Shown one piece after another: positions 21,735-33,382 of a DNA stretch of 64,000 nucleotides. Source of the DNA: Cyprinodon diabolis (Eukaryota > Chordata > Actinopteri > Cyprinodontiformes > Cyprinodontidae); assembly GCA_030533445.1 (NCBI GenBank), contig CM060081.1:1233815-1297814 (forward strand). Direction: 5' to 3'. The notes below the pieces were generated by a model. That model made no database searches. It was not told the origin of the DNA and saw only the letters and a list, made by a program, of their open reading frames with translations. The translations under genes were made by a program, and so were the position numbers. Numbering within the stretch: position 1 is the stretch's first letter; the number at the start of each line of letters is the position of its first letter.

Positions 21735-21905
21735 ATGGTGTCACAGCCAAACAAGAACAGTCCAGATAAAGCTACAATGAGAAAAAGCAGAGAATTCATA
21801 AAGTTAGTGGTTGAACTAACTACTACTGCAGAATGGGAGAATAGAGATTAAATTAAGCAGAATTAGGAAAAGGGGTCCCTATGTCCTCCAGCAGTCTAAG
21901 CCACA
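21735..21905 (-). mobile_element. L2 3'-UTR fragment, antisense
   Basis: The reverse complement gives the GGAGGACATAGGGACCCC, TTCTCCCATTCTGCAG and TTTGGCTGTGACA segments of the L2 3' untranslated region, more diverged than other copies. Confidence 0.75.
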
Positions 21906-22329
21906 GCAGCATGGAGGGGGCAAAGCACCTTTTTCCCCCTTCAACTCACTTTACATCAGCCATGATCTGGCTATTACAGTATATAAGGGCCGTTTCTCAA
22001 TATGTGTACTAGTGCATTCTCATGTCCTCATAGAACATCATCAGCCTCAGGCCAGCACTGTTCCAATTCACAAGAAAACAAGACTGAGAACTGACAAGGT
22101 CCCTGGATCTATGCCCCATGTATGCACCGCACAAGCATCTTCCAGGTTAGCGCTCAGTATTATAGCTGGTCAAACTTCACGGGTCGTTTTCCGCAATCGC
22201 GGTCATAAAAACAAAAAACCCGGCCTCCCGTCTGCCGCACTGTCTGCGGTCATCTACCATTTGGTAGAGGTGCAGCGGAGTGTTTTTGTGAAAATTGATA
22301 CCGATCTAGCTCCATACAGTTTTGGTATG

Positions 22330-22850
22330 CTGGTAAAGATTCTCAATCATCCAGATCATAGTCATTTTAAAAAAGTTAAAAAACAAACCACTGTACTTTG
22401 CTTTCCAAGTTTGAAGACGTTTTGCTTCCCATCCAGGAAGCTTTTCAATTCAGAATGTGTGGATTAGCGTTAAGTTCCAAGCTTTATAGAGTAACCCAAC
22501 AACGCCTTGTTGGGGTTTAGAAAACATGCAAATTGAACCAGAAGAACAGGTCCACCCCTTTGTAAAAGGCAGTCGTTGAGATCTTTGTTGGCCTGCAATA
22601 TCCTATACTGGCCTATGCCTCTGAAAAGAGAGTTGTTAGGCTAATTGCTGGCCTGGCTGACCAGGCGAGATGTTTTTGGTCCCCAAATAGCGATGGGGGT
22701 TTAGATGAAGCAGGAAGGAATCAACTCTATTGCTGCGTTTTAGGTTTTTGAGAGACGGAACCTGAGACCACCAGGTTGTTTTTTCTCTCTTAACAAAAAT
22801 GGCTTCCTTCACACCCCTTTCAAACCACATTTCCAGTGGTTTGTTTTTTT
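22330..22850 (-). mobile_element. Penelope-like element, C-terminal and 3' part
   Basis: On the minus strand the frame 22830-22636 starts MWFERGVKEAIFVKREK, a motif I know from the C-terminal region of Penelope-like elements (WFERGVKEAI). Further frames give GGLRFRLSK and NAAIELIPS. It ends in the GACTATGATCTGGATGATTG segment typical of their 3' ends (22330-22365). Frames are broken and the reverse transcriptase is missing. Confidence 0.75.
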
Positions 22851-23021
22851 AACTTTTTTTAAATACAGCTTTTTGACCTTCAGCATGAGACTGACCAGAG
22901 CAGAAAAACTGGAAAGAAGAACTTTGCAAACAGAGGGTATTTCCTTTTTTCTATTCGTGGAAAGCCTTGTGCACTTTTACCAACGACATCATTTTATCAA
23001 ATGTCTGGGGGGGTTACATAC

Positions 23022-23143
23022 ATTGGTTTGGAGGCTTCAGCTTGGTCTGTCTGTAGCTTGTGTCCTCCTTCAACCTCCATGGTGCAGTAAACTATTCTGT
23101 TTGATGCCAAGGATTTCAGACCCTGCACCTCCATTATAACCAC
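23022..23143 (-). CDS. cadps: cadps exon: first half of the C2 domain
   Basis: The minus-strand exon runs from acceptor ATTCCAG to donor GTATGT, 122 nt, phase 0 in and phase 2 out. It encodes [20 protein letters not shown], then [20 protein letters not shown]. These are the opening strands of the CAPS C2 domain. The last partial codon (AT) joins the T of the next exon, giving isoleucine before the conserved WGTQGDF; mammals have threonine at that place. Confidence 0.94.
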
Positions 23144-24614
23144 CTGGAATAAATAGAACCCAGTTGTGTGATTAGCTTAAAGATTGAACATAAGGCTCTT
23201 CAAATGTTTATTTTTTTCGGGTCATCACACATAACAGTGGTCTCTTGCTTAAATTAACAGTAGCAAAGGACAATTCCATTCAATCACAAAGAGCATCCCT
23301 TGAAAATGTATTATTGAACCAATGTTTAACTGCAGAGGTATTTGTGAAGTTCAGTATTTTTCAAATATAAGATTACATGCACTGACGGTCACTTGGTAAA
23401 AAAATAAATAAAAAATGGAAACTAACGTCGAAGAAAAAGTTTCAAAATCTTAGTGGAGCAAAGTCTAATGTTTTGAAACATGAAATTAGATGAAATTAGA
23501 TGTAATAACACATGTATGTCAGCTTCGGTAACAAAAAATGTCAATGACAGTGTATCCTAAAAAAGGGTGTGAATAATCAACAGAACGTTGCCTGAATGCA
23601 TGCTAACCGGACTAGCATCTGACGTCCATATGTGTGAGGTAAAGCATACGTGCAGTGGGTTCTTATTGATCAAGTTGTGGGTGTGTTGCAACAACGTTAT
23701 TAAGGGCAGGCAAGGAAACATCGGAGAAGAGGCGATGGCTCGGGATGGTGTAACGCGGCTCCAAAAGTGGTATCAAATTACATAAACTCTACGACAGAAA
23801 AAGGCTGGTTGTCGAGCGCGATCAATACCATCACTTTGTTGTTAAAAGCTTTACCTTTTTCACTCTCTTGAAAAGTTTTCACAGCTTTCAAAAACCATCT
23901 AAATGTAGACATCTGTTCTCAGCGTGTTTCTTCATTAACAGTCAGTGTCACTATCTGATCCATCCCAGAAGCACGACCAGTCCTGCTCATTCGTGAACAG
24001 AAAAACTTCCAGGTAGACAATACTTAGTTTTTCTTACTTTTTTATTCTTTTGTCTTTTTTGTATTTGCAGAAATATTGCATATTCTTAAAAAAAAGCAAT
24101 ACACTTAAATAGCCTTTAGAATGATACTGTGACTGCTCTGAGCCTGTGCGATGATGATGTCACGCAATACAATGGAGAGAATGTAAAACTAATACTTTTT
24201 TTCCAGAAAAGTCTTCGATATTTTCTATGCAATGTAGTTTAGCATTCATTATTGTTTTTAGTATCTAATAAGTATTTCCAGTTCCAGTTGTACCGTTGTT
24301 ACGTAGTTTTTCGGGGATCTGTATCGCTTATTATTTTGTTTGCGCATGCGCAGGAGGGATTGGGCTTCCGGGGCAGCTCGGGTAGTGACAGTCAGGTAAT
24401 GAAGAAGCCATGCTTGGGTCCTGCTAGTAAGGCGCTGCTCTGCCTGAATAAAAGTACACCAGATTTATCGGCTATTTGTACCAGTAAAATATTTTATTGG
24501 TCCGATAAATATCATGCATCCCTAATAACAATGCATTTTTATTTAATTTGAGATCAATGCAAATATTTTACAAAATTAACTAAATGCCTCTTTTTTTAAA
24601 TAAAAATCTACTTT
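23144..24614. other. cadps intron, no recognised gene
   Basis: A palindromic GCGCATGCGC (24344-24353), the consensus of NRF1 sites, lies in a small GC-rich island. At 24490-24525 the sequence ATGCATCCCTAAT resembles a transposon end. Nothing else was assigned. Confidence 0.4.
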
Positions 24615-25473
24615 TGTCATGATCTGCTGTGGTAGCTGGCCTTAAATGCTCATGGCTTTCACCTGCTTCACCCTTTCCAGCTCGTAATTATCATTCATCC
24701 CATCCACCTGCCAGTTTCAGTTATATGGCCGAGATCATTAGATGTTGTTTTCCGTTCAATCTGTTCAGTTCTGTTTATTCTAAGGTTCATGTCCTGGATC
24801 CTGGCAACCAGAGGAAAGAGGGGTTTGTGTCTGTCTCGTCTCCTGCTCGTCCATTGTTCCTCCCCTGATGAGTGCTCTGGGTTTTTGGCTCTATACGCGT
24901 GGAGGTTCAGTTTTTATTCCAGTAAGACTGGCTCCAAGGTGGAGACCAGTTTAAAGATCCTACTCAAGTTCCGGTTCCACGTCCTGTCTCAGCTACCCTC
25001 TTCCAGTGAGCCTGCCCATCTGCACCTGATCCTGTCTGCTGCCTGGTCACGCTTCTGGACTCTGAACCTGCCTGCGAGCTCAAGGATGCCTGGAAACCTG
25101 GATCCTGCCTGTTCTGTCTGTTCCTGCCTGTTCTGAATCCCTGTCCAGGATCGGCTTCCTACAAGTCCTCCGGGACTGCGGCACCGAGGACACTCTGGGT
25201 GACGAATGCCACGTCATTCCTCAGTCCAGCAGCAGGATTGCGCCACTTTCCAGGGAGATGGACTGTACTGTTGAACCAGGTAAGTGACTCACTGAGATCA
25301 TCATTTTCTGTTAGATGATCGTGGTCACTGAGATTGCCCCGCCCCCTCCTGCAGCATCTGCGGGCCGCAGATCCTAGCAGCTCCAGTTTAGTTTCAGTTT
25401 GTTTATGTTTTTATAATAATAAACGTTTTGAACTTTCCTACTGACTTGTTGTCTTGTTGTCCCTCTTCTGTAA
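24615..25473 (+). mobile_element. LTR-like repeat, TGTCATGATC family, copy 1
   Basis: It starts TGTCATGATCTG and has an AATAAACG signal at about 25425, close to the inferred right end. It shares CATGTCCTGGATCC, TTTGTGTCTGTCTCGTC, CAAGTTCCGGTTC and AACCAGGTAAGTGA with 62825-63600. No coding part lies beside it, so it looks like a solo LTR. The exact right end is uncertain. Confidence 0.6.
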
Positions 25474-25892
25474 GGAATTAATAAAGTGATTCTGATTCCT
25501 ATTCATGAATCCCTTTGGCAGATTTCAAATGAGCCATTTTGATGTAGATTAATTCCAAGATGACAATAAGATTATTGTAGATTAAAATAATTAACCTTTG
25601 CCCACCTTCAATTTATATGTAAAGTGTTTTATTTGTATATAGTTTTGTACAACCCCTTGAGCTGCTTTGGTTGTGATAACAAACTTCAGTGATTGATTTA
25701 CTTTCTGATTCTGAACATTATGATTTTACACAATCTAAACAAACAAACCCATTAAGATCAACTTCAGATATGACTGAGAAGAAATCGGGTAAATGCATTT
25801 TAAAGTCAGTAGAACATGCATTTTATCCGTTTTTATATATTTCTTATATAATGCTGGTTTTTAGAGATTTTGTCTTTTGGGAAATCTCTTAC
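25474..25892. other. cadps intron, no recognised gene
   Basis: AT-rich intron between the LTR-like repeat and the cadps exon. Nothing recognised. Confidence 0.6.
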
Positions 25893-26129
25893 CTCCAGGT
25901 TGAATGACAAGACAACATCAGACTTTGAGAGCAGGTTTTCATCCTCCTGACCCATGTCCATAATAGAGGTGTTGTGTCCACGTTTCAGCTTCTGCAGCTT
26001 GAACTCGCCCCCCTTGGACACGGGCATGCTCTCCAGGTTTGCCATCAGTAGATTGACGGATGATCGCAGCTCCTCGATGTACATGGCCTCCATCTCTCTG
26101 GAAACGAACCTCGGAAACCTTTCTCCAAG
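25893..26129 (-). CDS. cadps: cadps exon: region before and into the C2 domain (79 codons)
   Basis: The minus-strand exon runs from acceptor TCGTTAAG to donor GTAAGA, phase 0 at both ends. It encodes 79 residues with [40 protein letters not shown], and [12 protein letters not shown] at the end. These match CAPS1, with [14 protein letters not shown] in a variable stretch. At the 5' junction the exon starts LGERFPRF after IAR. Mammalian CAPS1, as I recall it, has IARERKFPKF, so this fish copy has one extra residue there. The acceptor lacks a long pyrimidine tract, which leaves some doubt about the first two codons but not about the exon. Confidence 0.93.
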
Positions 26130-26870
26130 CTTAACGAAACAGGAAATGATCAATTTAATCATCCAGCTTAAATGAGCTGCATCCTGTTTGATCTATAGCA
26201 GCCACGTCCCGCCTCAGTGAATTGAAGATTTCCTATCGTCATCATATCTTCTTCTACCTTGTTTGGCTTCATTCTATTTTCCAGTTTTTCAGCATTTTAA
26301 TGTTTAAAACTGGAGTAGCACATGTTCAATTTTAGAGAAGGAAAACAAATTAATGAGTCAGTAATAAAAACAAACCCACACCATCATTTCAAGTTCACAT
26401 CAGTAACATCACTTGTTGGGTTTTAATCCAGAGAAATGTGAGTTTAAAAGATTAAGAGGACGAAATGATCAAACACAGACAGGGATGTTGTCAACCTCTG
26501 CACAGGGAAGAAAGACTGCTGGCTCCAAAACCAGGACCGTTTCTCCCAGATCCCTTCACAGCAAAGCCTTTTATTAACAGTTTACAACATAATAGGGCGG
26601 GCCTTAAACAGAAAAGCCAGTAATGATTATCTGGCAGGATGCAGGTCATAAGATAGTGTGAAATGACCATCTGGCTGGATGGAAGTCACACAACCGTGTG
26701 ACTCTGCCTCATGACCTACTGGATGCAGGTCATAAAAGTTTATGATCCTTCTGATTGAATCACAGGATAGAAATGTAGCATCTTCTTTCTTTCAATGTTT
26801 CATATGTCCACACGATAATTTTATAATTATCACTCTAACATCACTCCTCCACTGCCGCCCTCCCTCACCC
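26130..26870. other. cadps intron, no recognised gene
   Basis: 26500-26790 looks like a diverged repeat, with related CTGGATGCAGGTCATA and CTGGCAGGATGCAGGTC segments. I cannot name it. Confidence 0.4.
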
Positions 26871-26879
26871 CTCTCACCA

Positions 26880-27600
26880 GCTCGTTCCTTTTTCATCTCT
26901 GCCTCCAATCCCTCCAATTGCTGCACTGGTTTCCGGTTTAATGTAAAATAGAATTAAAAGTTATCCTAAACACATTCAGTCCTCCCCAGCCTTGCCTCTT
27001 ATGTGTCAGATCTCCTACTTGTTGCCTCCCCCTCTTAGGTCATCTTCGTAGTAAAGCTTTTGCTTCTCTGCTTCACAAAAACAGAACTCCCTCCCTGTCA
27101 TGATTTGGTTCTGCTTAAGTTTTCTCTTTGGGTTTTCATTGGTTTTTATTCCATGTTGTTTTATTCTAGTCATTTTCTGGTTGTATTTGAGGTCTAATGT
27201 ATTTCTAGTTTACCCTCTGCTGCCCTCTTGTGTCAGTCTCCTTCACCTAGCTCACTTCTTGATTCTTCTGCCCACACCTGCTCCCATTCAGCTGATTAGC
27301 CTGTTCTTTGTTTAGTCACCCATTTATACACCTCCTTTTACGTCACTGTTTGCTGGTCATCATCATTTTTGATCCTCATGAGGGTTTTCCCTGGATGTCA
27401 GTATTTTTTTTGTAGACCTTTGCTGCTGTTGCCCCTTTGGATATTAAACCTGCAAGAAACCACCTAAACTTCCATGTCTGCTTTTGGGTCCTTCAAACCT
27501 CGACTCAACCTGCCAGAAATTCAAAAACCTCACTCTCTCCCCAGGTTTAAGTTAAAAATGTGCTTCTTTAAAAAAATCATATAGTTTTTTTTTCTGTTTT
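26880..27600 (+). mobile_element. L2/CR1-like C-terminal relic split by an LTR
   Basis: 26880-27095 translates to a decayed LLHWFPV...IELKVIL stretch like the LHWLPVKSRIEFKILL part of L2-type proteins. After the LTR-like insert, 27540-27600 gives RFKLKMCFFKK, as expected for the following STFK..LKTFLF part. The match is weak. Confidence 0.45.
27096..27532 (+). mobile_element. Solo LTR-like insertion, TGTCATGATT family
   Basis: It starts TGTCATGATTTGG and probably ends CCTCA. Flanking 5-mers CTCCC (27091-27095) and CTCTC (27533-27537) differ at one base. The flanking L2/CR1-like relic appears to continue across it. Confidence 0.5.
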
Positions 27601-27891
27601 ATAGTGTTTCTTTTAATTACTAATTACCGATAACCTGTCCCTGACAAGGGCTTTGAAATATTGTTAGAAACATCATTCATTCAAATAGCTGATTTTGCTA
27701 TTAAACTTTTACAGGAAATAGTTATTGAATATTTAAATTATAGTAAAACAAGCAAGTTAGTTACAAACAGAAAAATATATAGAAAAAACATTTCTTCTAA
27801 AGATAATTCTTATAGTCAAACTATGACTATATATTCTGACCTCATTTTACAGGAACATCCTTAAAAATGTCCATTAGTCTTTTCTTTTTAC

Positions 27892-27972
27892 CCGAGCGAT
27901 TTGATCTGCCATCTGCAGCCGTCCATCCAGTTCTCTTCTTATTTGCGCTGCCTGCTCATCGGGATTGTCCAG
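27892..27972 (-). CDS. cadps: cadps exon: 27-codon linker
   Basis: This short minus-strand exon lies between acceptor TTTCCAAG and donor GTAAAA, phase 0 at both ends. It encodes [20 protein letters not shown] followed by MADQIAR, almost identical to mammalian CAPS1 at this place. It joins exactly to the preceding NACQ and continues into the exon at 26129. The donor GTAAAA is acceptable but not strong. Confidence 0.94.
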
Positions 27973-28349
27973 CTTGGAAAGAACAGATAAGAAGCAGTTA
28001 ATTTAGACACCAACTGAAAAAACATCCACGTTTACAAACAAAAAAGCACACTTTTAATCAGAGCACATTAGAAATATGTTTAAAAAGGTATAAAATACGT
28101 CAATTGATGGTTTATTTCTAAAAGGTGCAGTGAGTAATTGAAGAATTACTGATTTCTTAAAGGTAAAAGCTATACATCAGAAATTAGGCTAACTGAGGAT
28201 GCTAATCTTTCATTATCATTTTATTTTTCATTGATTCTCTCACAGCAGAGCTCGACCAGAGAGACTGACTTTAATCTTAAAGTCCTTATTTGAGCAGGAC
28301 ACCCTCTGTTCATTTAAGAAGTATAGTGAGAGCTTATTTAGTGTTAAAT
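27973..28349. other. cadps intron, no recognised gene
   Basis: Nothing recognised in this short intron stretch. Confidence 0.5.
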
Positions 28350-29090
28350 ACTTAGGTTATCCTGAGCTATCTCTATAGTTCTGCTGCTATAGGCTTAGAC
28401 TGCTGGAGGACATAGGGACCCCTTTTTCATCATTCTGCTTCATTCTGTCTCTATTCTCCCACTCTGCAGAATCTGTTAGTTCAATCTCTAACGTTCTGCT
28501 CTCTCTGCTTTTTCTCATAGTAGCTTCCTCTGGTCTGTTCCTGTTTGGCTGTGACTCCATCCTGGAGAGAAATATCAGCTGTGCTGCTGCCATCAACACC
28601 TTTGTTTCTAGATGTTGGAGCTTGGCCTGTTTTCCAGTGTAGTCCTGTTTCTCTGACTGTGACTAACTGGATGTGCTCTCTTCATCCTCTGACATGGGAG
28701 CTGGCTCGGAGCTCGTCTGCCTGGCTGTGTGTTTCCTGGACGGGGCCGCCTGTGGAGCTGGTTGCCTTTTGTATCTATGCTTCTTTTTCTATGTCTGCTT
28801 CTGTCTCCTTGAACCCCAGTGGGCCTCAGCAGATGGCCGCTCACACTGAGCCTGGTTCTGCTGGAGGTTTCTTCCTGTTCAAAGGGAGTTTTTCCTCTCC
28901 ACTGTCGCTACAATCATGCTTAGTGTGAGGGATTGCTTTGGAATCGATGAGTCAATGCAATCAGCTGGTTTTCCTTAGATAGAAAATTTTAAATCAATCT
29001 GACTGGATGATCTGGTTGAATTGTTTCTCTAAAGTACCTTGAGATGACATGTGTTGTGAATTATCACTATATAAGTAGACTGAATTGAAA
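28350..29090 (+). mobile_element. L2 3'-UTR copy
   Basis: It starts within the 3' untranslated region (GGTTATCCTGAGCTATC) and ends ACTGAATTGAAAT. It contains GGAGGACATAGGGACCCC and CCAGTGGGCCTCAGC. It is 5'-truncated by about 90% of the element. Confidence 0.92.
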
Positions 29091-29138
29091 TAAGGAGACA
29101 TTTGTGGTATCAGATCAAATATTCTCAAAGCGACATAA

Positions 29139-29355
29139 TAATTGAACTTTATTAATCCCACACTGGAGAAATTTACCTATGCATTTTACCCATCCCCTTG
29201 GGGAGCAGGGGGCTGCCATTCTACCACACCATTCTGACACGCAGTGTGGGTTAAGGGTCTTTGCTCAGGGACCCAGAATGGCAGTCCGTGGGAGTGGGGC
29301 TTGAACTCAAAACCTCTGGATTCCAAGTGCAATGCCCTAAACAGGCCGACCCTCC
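29139..29355 (-). mobile_element. tRNA-derived SINE, antisense
   Basis: The reverse complement has GGTTTTGAGTTCAAGCC in the box B area, GGGTCCCTGAGCAAAGACC, and a GGGATTAATAAAG tail. It is related to 21462-21690 but diverged, and its box A end is poorly preserved. Confidence 0.65.
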
Positions 29356-30156
29356 CTCCAAATCAAACATCAAGGGCCCACACTATTATGTTTATCTCTG
29401 TTAAAGAAAGAGATCGTGACTTAGAGAAGGATTATTAGGAGTCAGAAAAGATGACATAATTACATCACTTGTAATTATGATCAATTATGTAAGGGCAGAG
29501 ACTGTCTAACTGCATCATGTCTGTTAACTAGATTATGAAAAGTTCACATCACTGTTACAAGTAGAGGACTTTCATGTTAAAGCTCTTTCAGCACTAATGA
29601 CCTTGGTGAGAGGTTCATCACGATCAAGATATGTCCGACAACCAAATACATTGATTTTTTTTTTATTATAATGACTGTCAGGATGAATTAATATCACTTT
29701 AACTTAAAGACACCACTTTATAAATGGCAAATAATTCGCTAACAAAAAACAAAAAGCAGAATATATGTGCTTAAGATCACAATCTATGACTTCAGAGATT
29801 AAAAGCTGACTTTGGTAGTTCTGGGACTGTCCTGAAGTGGCTCTCCTTATAAATACAGAATTCTGATAGAAATTCCAGGGAATTCATCAGCATCCTGCAC
29901 CTATTTACATTCAGCCTAATAGAAATTACAATTGGATTGGAAGGAAAAGTCAGTCAGTCTGTAGAGTAGAGAAACAAGCAATACCTGCTCTCCTCTACAG
30001 CAGGAGATAAACAAACATGGCACTCAGGTATGGTACAAGTATGATACTGTTTTATATGCAGAACATATTTTTTGATCCTGGAAAAACTCCCCTTTAAAAT
30101 CCTGTATACAAAATAAAAGTAATATTTTATGTAACCCTTTTTTATGACTTTTTTCA
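29356..30156. other. cadps intron, no recognised gene
   Basis: AT-rich intron. Nothing recognised. Confidence 0.5.
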
Positions 30157-30493
30157 CTACAGAGTAGAGACTGACATTTATTCGGGATTCCCGTGGGATG
30201 GGAGTCAGTATTAGTAACGATCACGTGATTGGGACGGTACAGGATTAAACATTAACGGGAGCAGACGGGAGCGGGAGCAAACCGATAAAAACTAAAAAAA
30301 AAACTAGGATCAATGCCAAAAAATTAAATAAAATAAAATAGAAAGAAAAAAAATCCAGTACTGGCGCCGCCATTTTGTAGTTTTTTCCTTTAAGCCTACA
30401 CTATAATGCGAGTCAAAAAAACTACACGACCCAAAAACCAACAGTGATTCCGCTCTGAGTTTTTCACCCGCGCTCGAAAACAACAAGAATGGG

Positions 30494-31508
30494 GCTCTGT
30501 TCGAAATCCTGGGCTGCATCCTCCAAGGACGCGGTCTACTTAGACTGGATCCTCCAAGGACGCGGTCTACTTAGACTGGATCCTCCAAGGACGCGGTCTA
30601 CTTAGACTGGATCCTCCAAGGACGCGGTCTACTTAGACTGGATCCTCCAAGGACGCGGTCTACTTAGACTGGATCCTCCAAGGACGCGGTCTACTTAGAC
30701 TGGATCCTCCAAGGACGCGGTCTACTTAGACTGGATCTTCCAAGGACGCGGTCTACTTAGACTGGATCCTCCAAGGACGCGGTCTACTTAGACTGGATCC
30801 TCCAAGGACGCGGTCTACTTAGACTGGATCCTTGGAAGTCCGTGAAAATAAGGAGACCGGAAGAGTTTTGGCTGTGAATTCGACCAGGTCCACCCTTCAG
30901 CGGGTTTTATCGCCGTAAGGTCTGTTGCTTAGCAACTGTAACAGTTGACACACAAAGCAGGAAAAGACTGAAAACCGAAGTTTCCAAAACTGTTTGTTTA
31001 TTTATTTCTTTTTTATTGTAAAGTGAACAAAGACTGATGAGAATCCAGAGTGGAATAAAGGTTCCAACCAGCGGGAGCAGGAACCAATCAAATCAAATGT
31101 AATGATAGAAACCTTAGTCAGTTAAATAACCTGCTGCTGTCATTCTGCACATCTCTGATGTTGCTGCTATTTTCAAATTACTGTAAAAATGTCCATAGCT
31201 GCATATTGGTTATTTATTCTCCAGTTTTATATTGTTAAAACACTTTACAGAATTGTATTTTTTTTTAACTCTTCCCTATTATGTTATTCTTATACATTTT
31301 TCTAAGGTCCACATTTGTGTGACCATTTTCAATAATCTTTCTGCTGCTGTAAATTTGCCCATTGTGGGACAGTAAAGGGATTTTCTATTCTATTCTATAA
31401 AAGGGGTAGAAATATATAAGTAAATCTCAACAATGTATGTATTAAAATGACGTAATCGTACTCCGAATCTGGCCTTCTAAGGACGCGCCCTAGGTTTTCG
31501 AACAGAGC
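30494..31508. mobile_element. Nested TIR element (1015 bp) of unknown superfamily
   Basis: The ends GCTCTGTTCGAAA and the inverse TTTCGAACAGAGC are followed inward by partly matching sequence (CCTGGGC against CCTAGGGC). It is flanked by the direct repeat ATGGG (30489-30493 and 31509-31513). No coding capacity. The superfamily is not clear from a 5-bp duplication. Confidence 0.75.
30516..30825. repeat. Ten tandem 31-bp repeats
   Basis: The unit contains GGATCCTCCAAGGACG and CGGTCTACTTAGACT. Ten copies are head to tail and almost identical; copy 8 has GGATCTTCC. The first unit overlaps the inner end of the nested element's left terminus, so the array grew from the terminal sequence. Confidence 0.96.
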
Positions 31509-31703
31509 ATGGGAGTGGTGCGGGAGTGGGAGTCATTCTGAATGGGAGCGGGATGGGAGTGGGAGTAATTTCACCAGGAGTGGGACGGGACAGGATTTAG
31601 ATTTCTACTCTGGCCCGGATCGGGACGGGACACAATTTTTTTCTGTGGGAGTGGGACGGGACAGGAGTGAAAATCCACTCCCGTGTCAGTCTCTACTACA
31701 GAG

Positions 31704-32064
31704 GGACCAATAGCTGTAATGATGCTAATTCAGGCGGAGAACGCTGAGCTTTTGGCATTTTGTTGTTAGAGCTTCTAAAACATTTTCAGTCTGCTTCATC
31801 ACCAAAGAGATGTAAAAAGAACAGCACAACCAACAGACATGGTGCAAGATATACAATAAAGTGACACCTAGATACTATATGAAGTATAAGTAGTATTATT
31901 TAATCTGACATGTACTCTGTGTTACCTGAAGATTAGAATATGGGCTTTCTGTGTGGAAGTGAATCTCTGAGTACCTGGAACCAAACACCTGTAGTTGTTT
32001 GTGAGGGTGAACTTGTGCATGTAAAGTTTATCCAAAGAAAAAAATGCTCATTAGTGCTTTTGAA
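31704..32064. other. cadps intron, no recognised gene
   Basis: Nothing recognised between the hAT element and the start of the GC-rich L2 5' region. Confidence 0.5.
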
Positions 32065-33382
32065 GAGCCGAAGAGCCGCCCCCCGAGAGTACTGAGTCCA
32101 GCGCCGGGAGACCCAAACCCCCATACACCCAAAGGGAGCCCAGGAGCAAAAGCACCAAGGAGGAAATCCGACCCCCACCAAGGGAGAAGAGACAGCCCAG
32201 AGGAAGTCCCTCATACACCGCAATGCCGGAGCCCCCGGGAGCCACGGGGACGAGTCTGTGGGCTCCGCCAGCAGCCAGCCAACCCAAAGTGAGTCTGGCC
32301 ATTGGCCCCAGGGATCCGAGGCCCCAGGTGCGCGCCACCTCCGGCGGGAGCCCCAGCTGGGCCCCGTCCGGCCGGGCCCCGTGGAGAAGCCACAAGGAAT
32401 AAGCTAGTAGCCACCCGGGCATCCACCCCCAAACCCTGAGATCCAGCAGTGCACCGGCGAGCCCAGTCACCAGCCAGCGGAGGGAGAGCAGGACGGGGGG
32501 ACTGGGCTCCGCATATGGCGGAGATTTGAGATGTGCTTGGGAGAGGGAGCAGTTCAGACCCCAACCTGGGAAGAAAAAAAAAAAAAACCTCACAGTTTCA
32601 ATCACGCCTTCCCACCCTAGTGCCCCCACTCACTCCACACAGACTCTGTAGAGATGAGCCAAAAAAAAAAAAAAAAACGGATGCACATTCAAACATAACA
32701 CTCACATCCCATAATACCAGGGCCAAAGACCCAGCGGCACCGGTGGTTGGTCCCGGGATTATCGGATGACCCAATAAGTTTCATCCGATAAATTAAGGGA
32801 CCCCATCTCGTTCCTGCTTTGGGCCAGGTCCCCCGCCCTGCACCCGGACCGACCACCCCTAGCAAAAGCCCCCCCAGGATCGGGGCCCACATGCCCCGCA
32901 CAGGCCACACAACCAGAGAACCCCCGCAACTAATTCCCCTAGCCACTTCCTCCCCTCAATTGCTACACGCCCCTCCCTCGATCCTCCTTTGGGGAGAGCA
33001 GAAGTGACAGCCCCGGCACGGGCAGGCCACCCAGGCCCTGCATCAGCCCCCCAGCAACAACATGAACCAGGCAGCTCGTTTTTTTCCTCCAGGCCCCAAA
33101 CTCCGGGTGGTAGCCAGAGAACAGGGGTGTGAGAAGACCCCGATCCTCCCTGCACCTGCTCGAATGTGGTGTTGTTGTGTGTTGCTCTAAGGTGTAATTA
33201 AAACTAGGAGTACCAAAGGGGGGTGTGCAGCACAGTCCACCCCCCCCTCCCGAGACTGGCGGTGCTAGTGCATCCCCCCAATTGACAACCCAGAACCCTC
33301 TAAATGCGAGAAAGTGTGGGTGGAGCCAACCGTGATGAGGCCCATGAAATAAGCCCCTGAAGGGGTAAGCATCTGCCATAAG

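Larger units (their letters stand above)
30165..31695. mobile_element. hAT-like DNA transposon (1531 bp) holding another element
   Basis: The ends are inverted repeats TAGAGACTGACA (30165-30176) and TGTCAGTCTCTA (31684-31695), fitting the YARNG start of hAT ends. The 8-bp target duplication CTACAGAG is exact (30157-30164 and 31696-31703). Subterminal sequence is full of GGGAG/GGGAC motifs. No transposase is visible. Confidence 0.88.

Noticed and set aside
24344..24353. GCGCATGCGC as a promoter of an unannotated gene
   Set aside because: An NRF1-type palindrome alone, with no exon, CpG island or start-site context nearby, does not support a promoter.
30516..30825. Ten regularly repeated 31-bp units, considered as a CRISPR array
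   Set aside because: The units are directly adjacent with no spacers, the genome is eukaryotic, and the array lies inside a DNA transposon.
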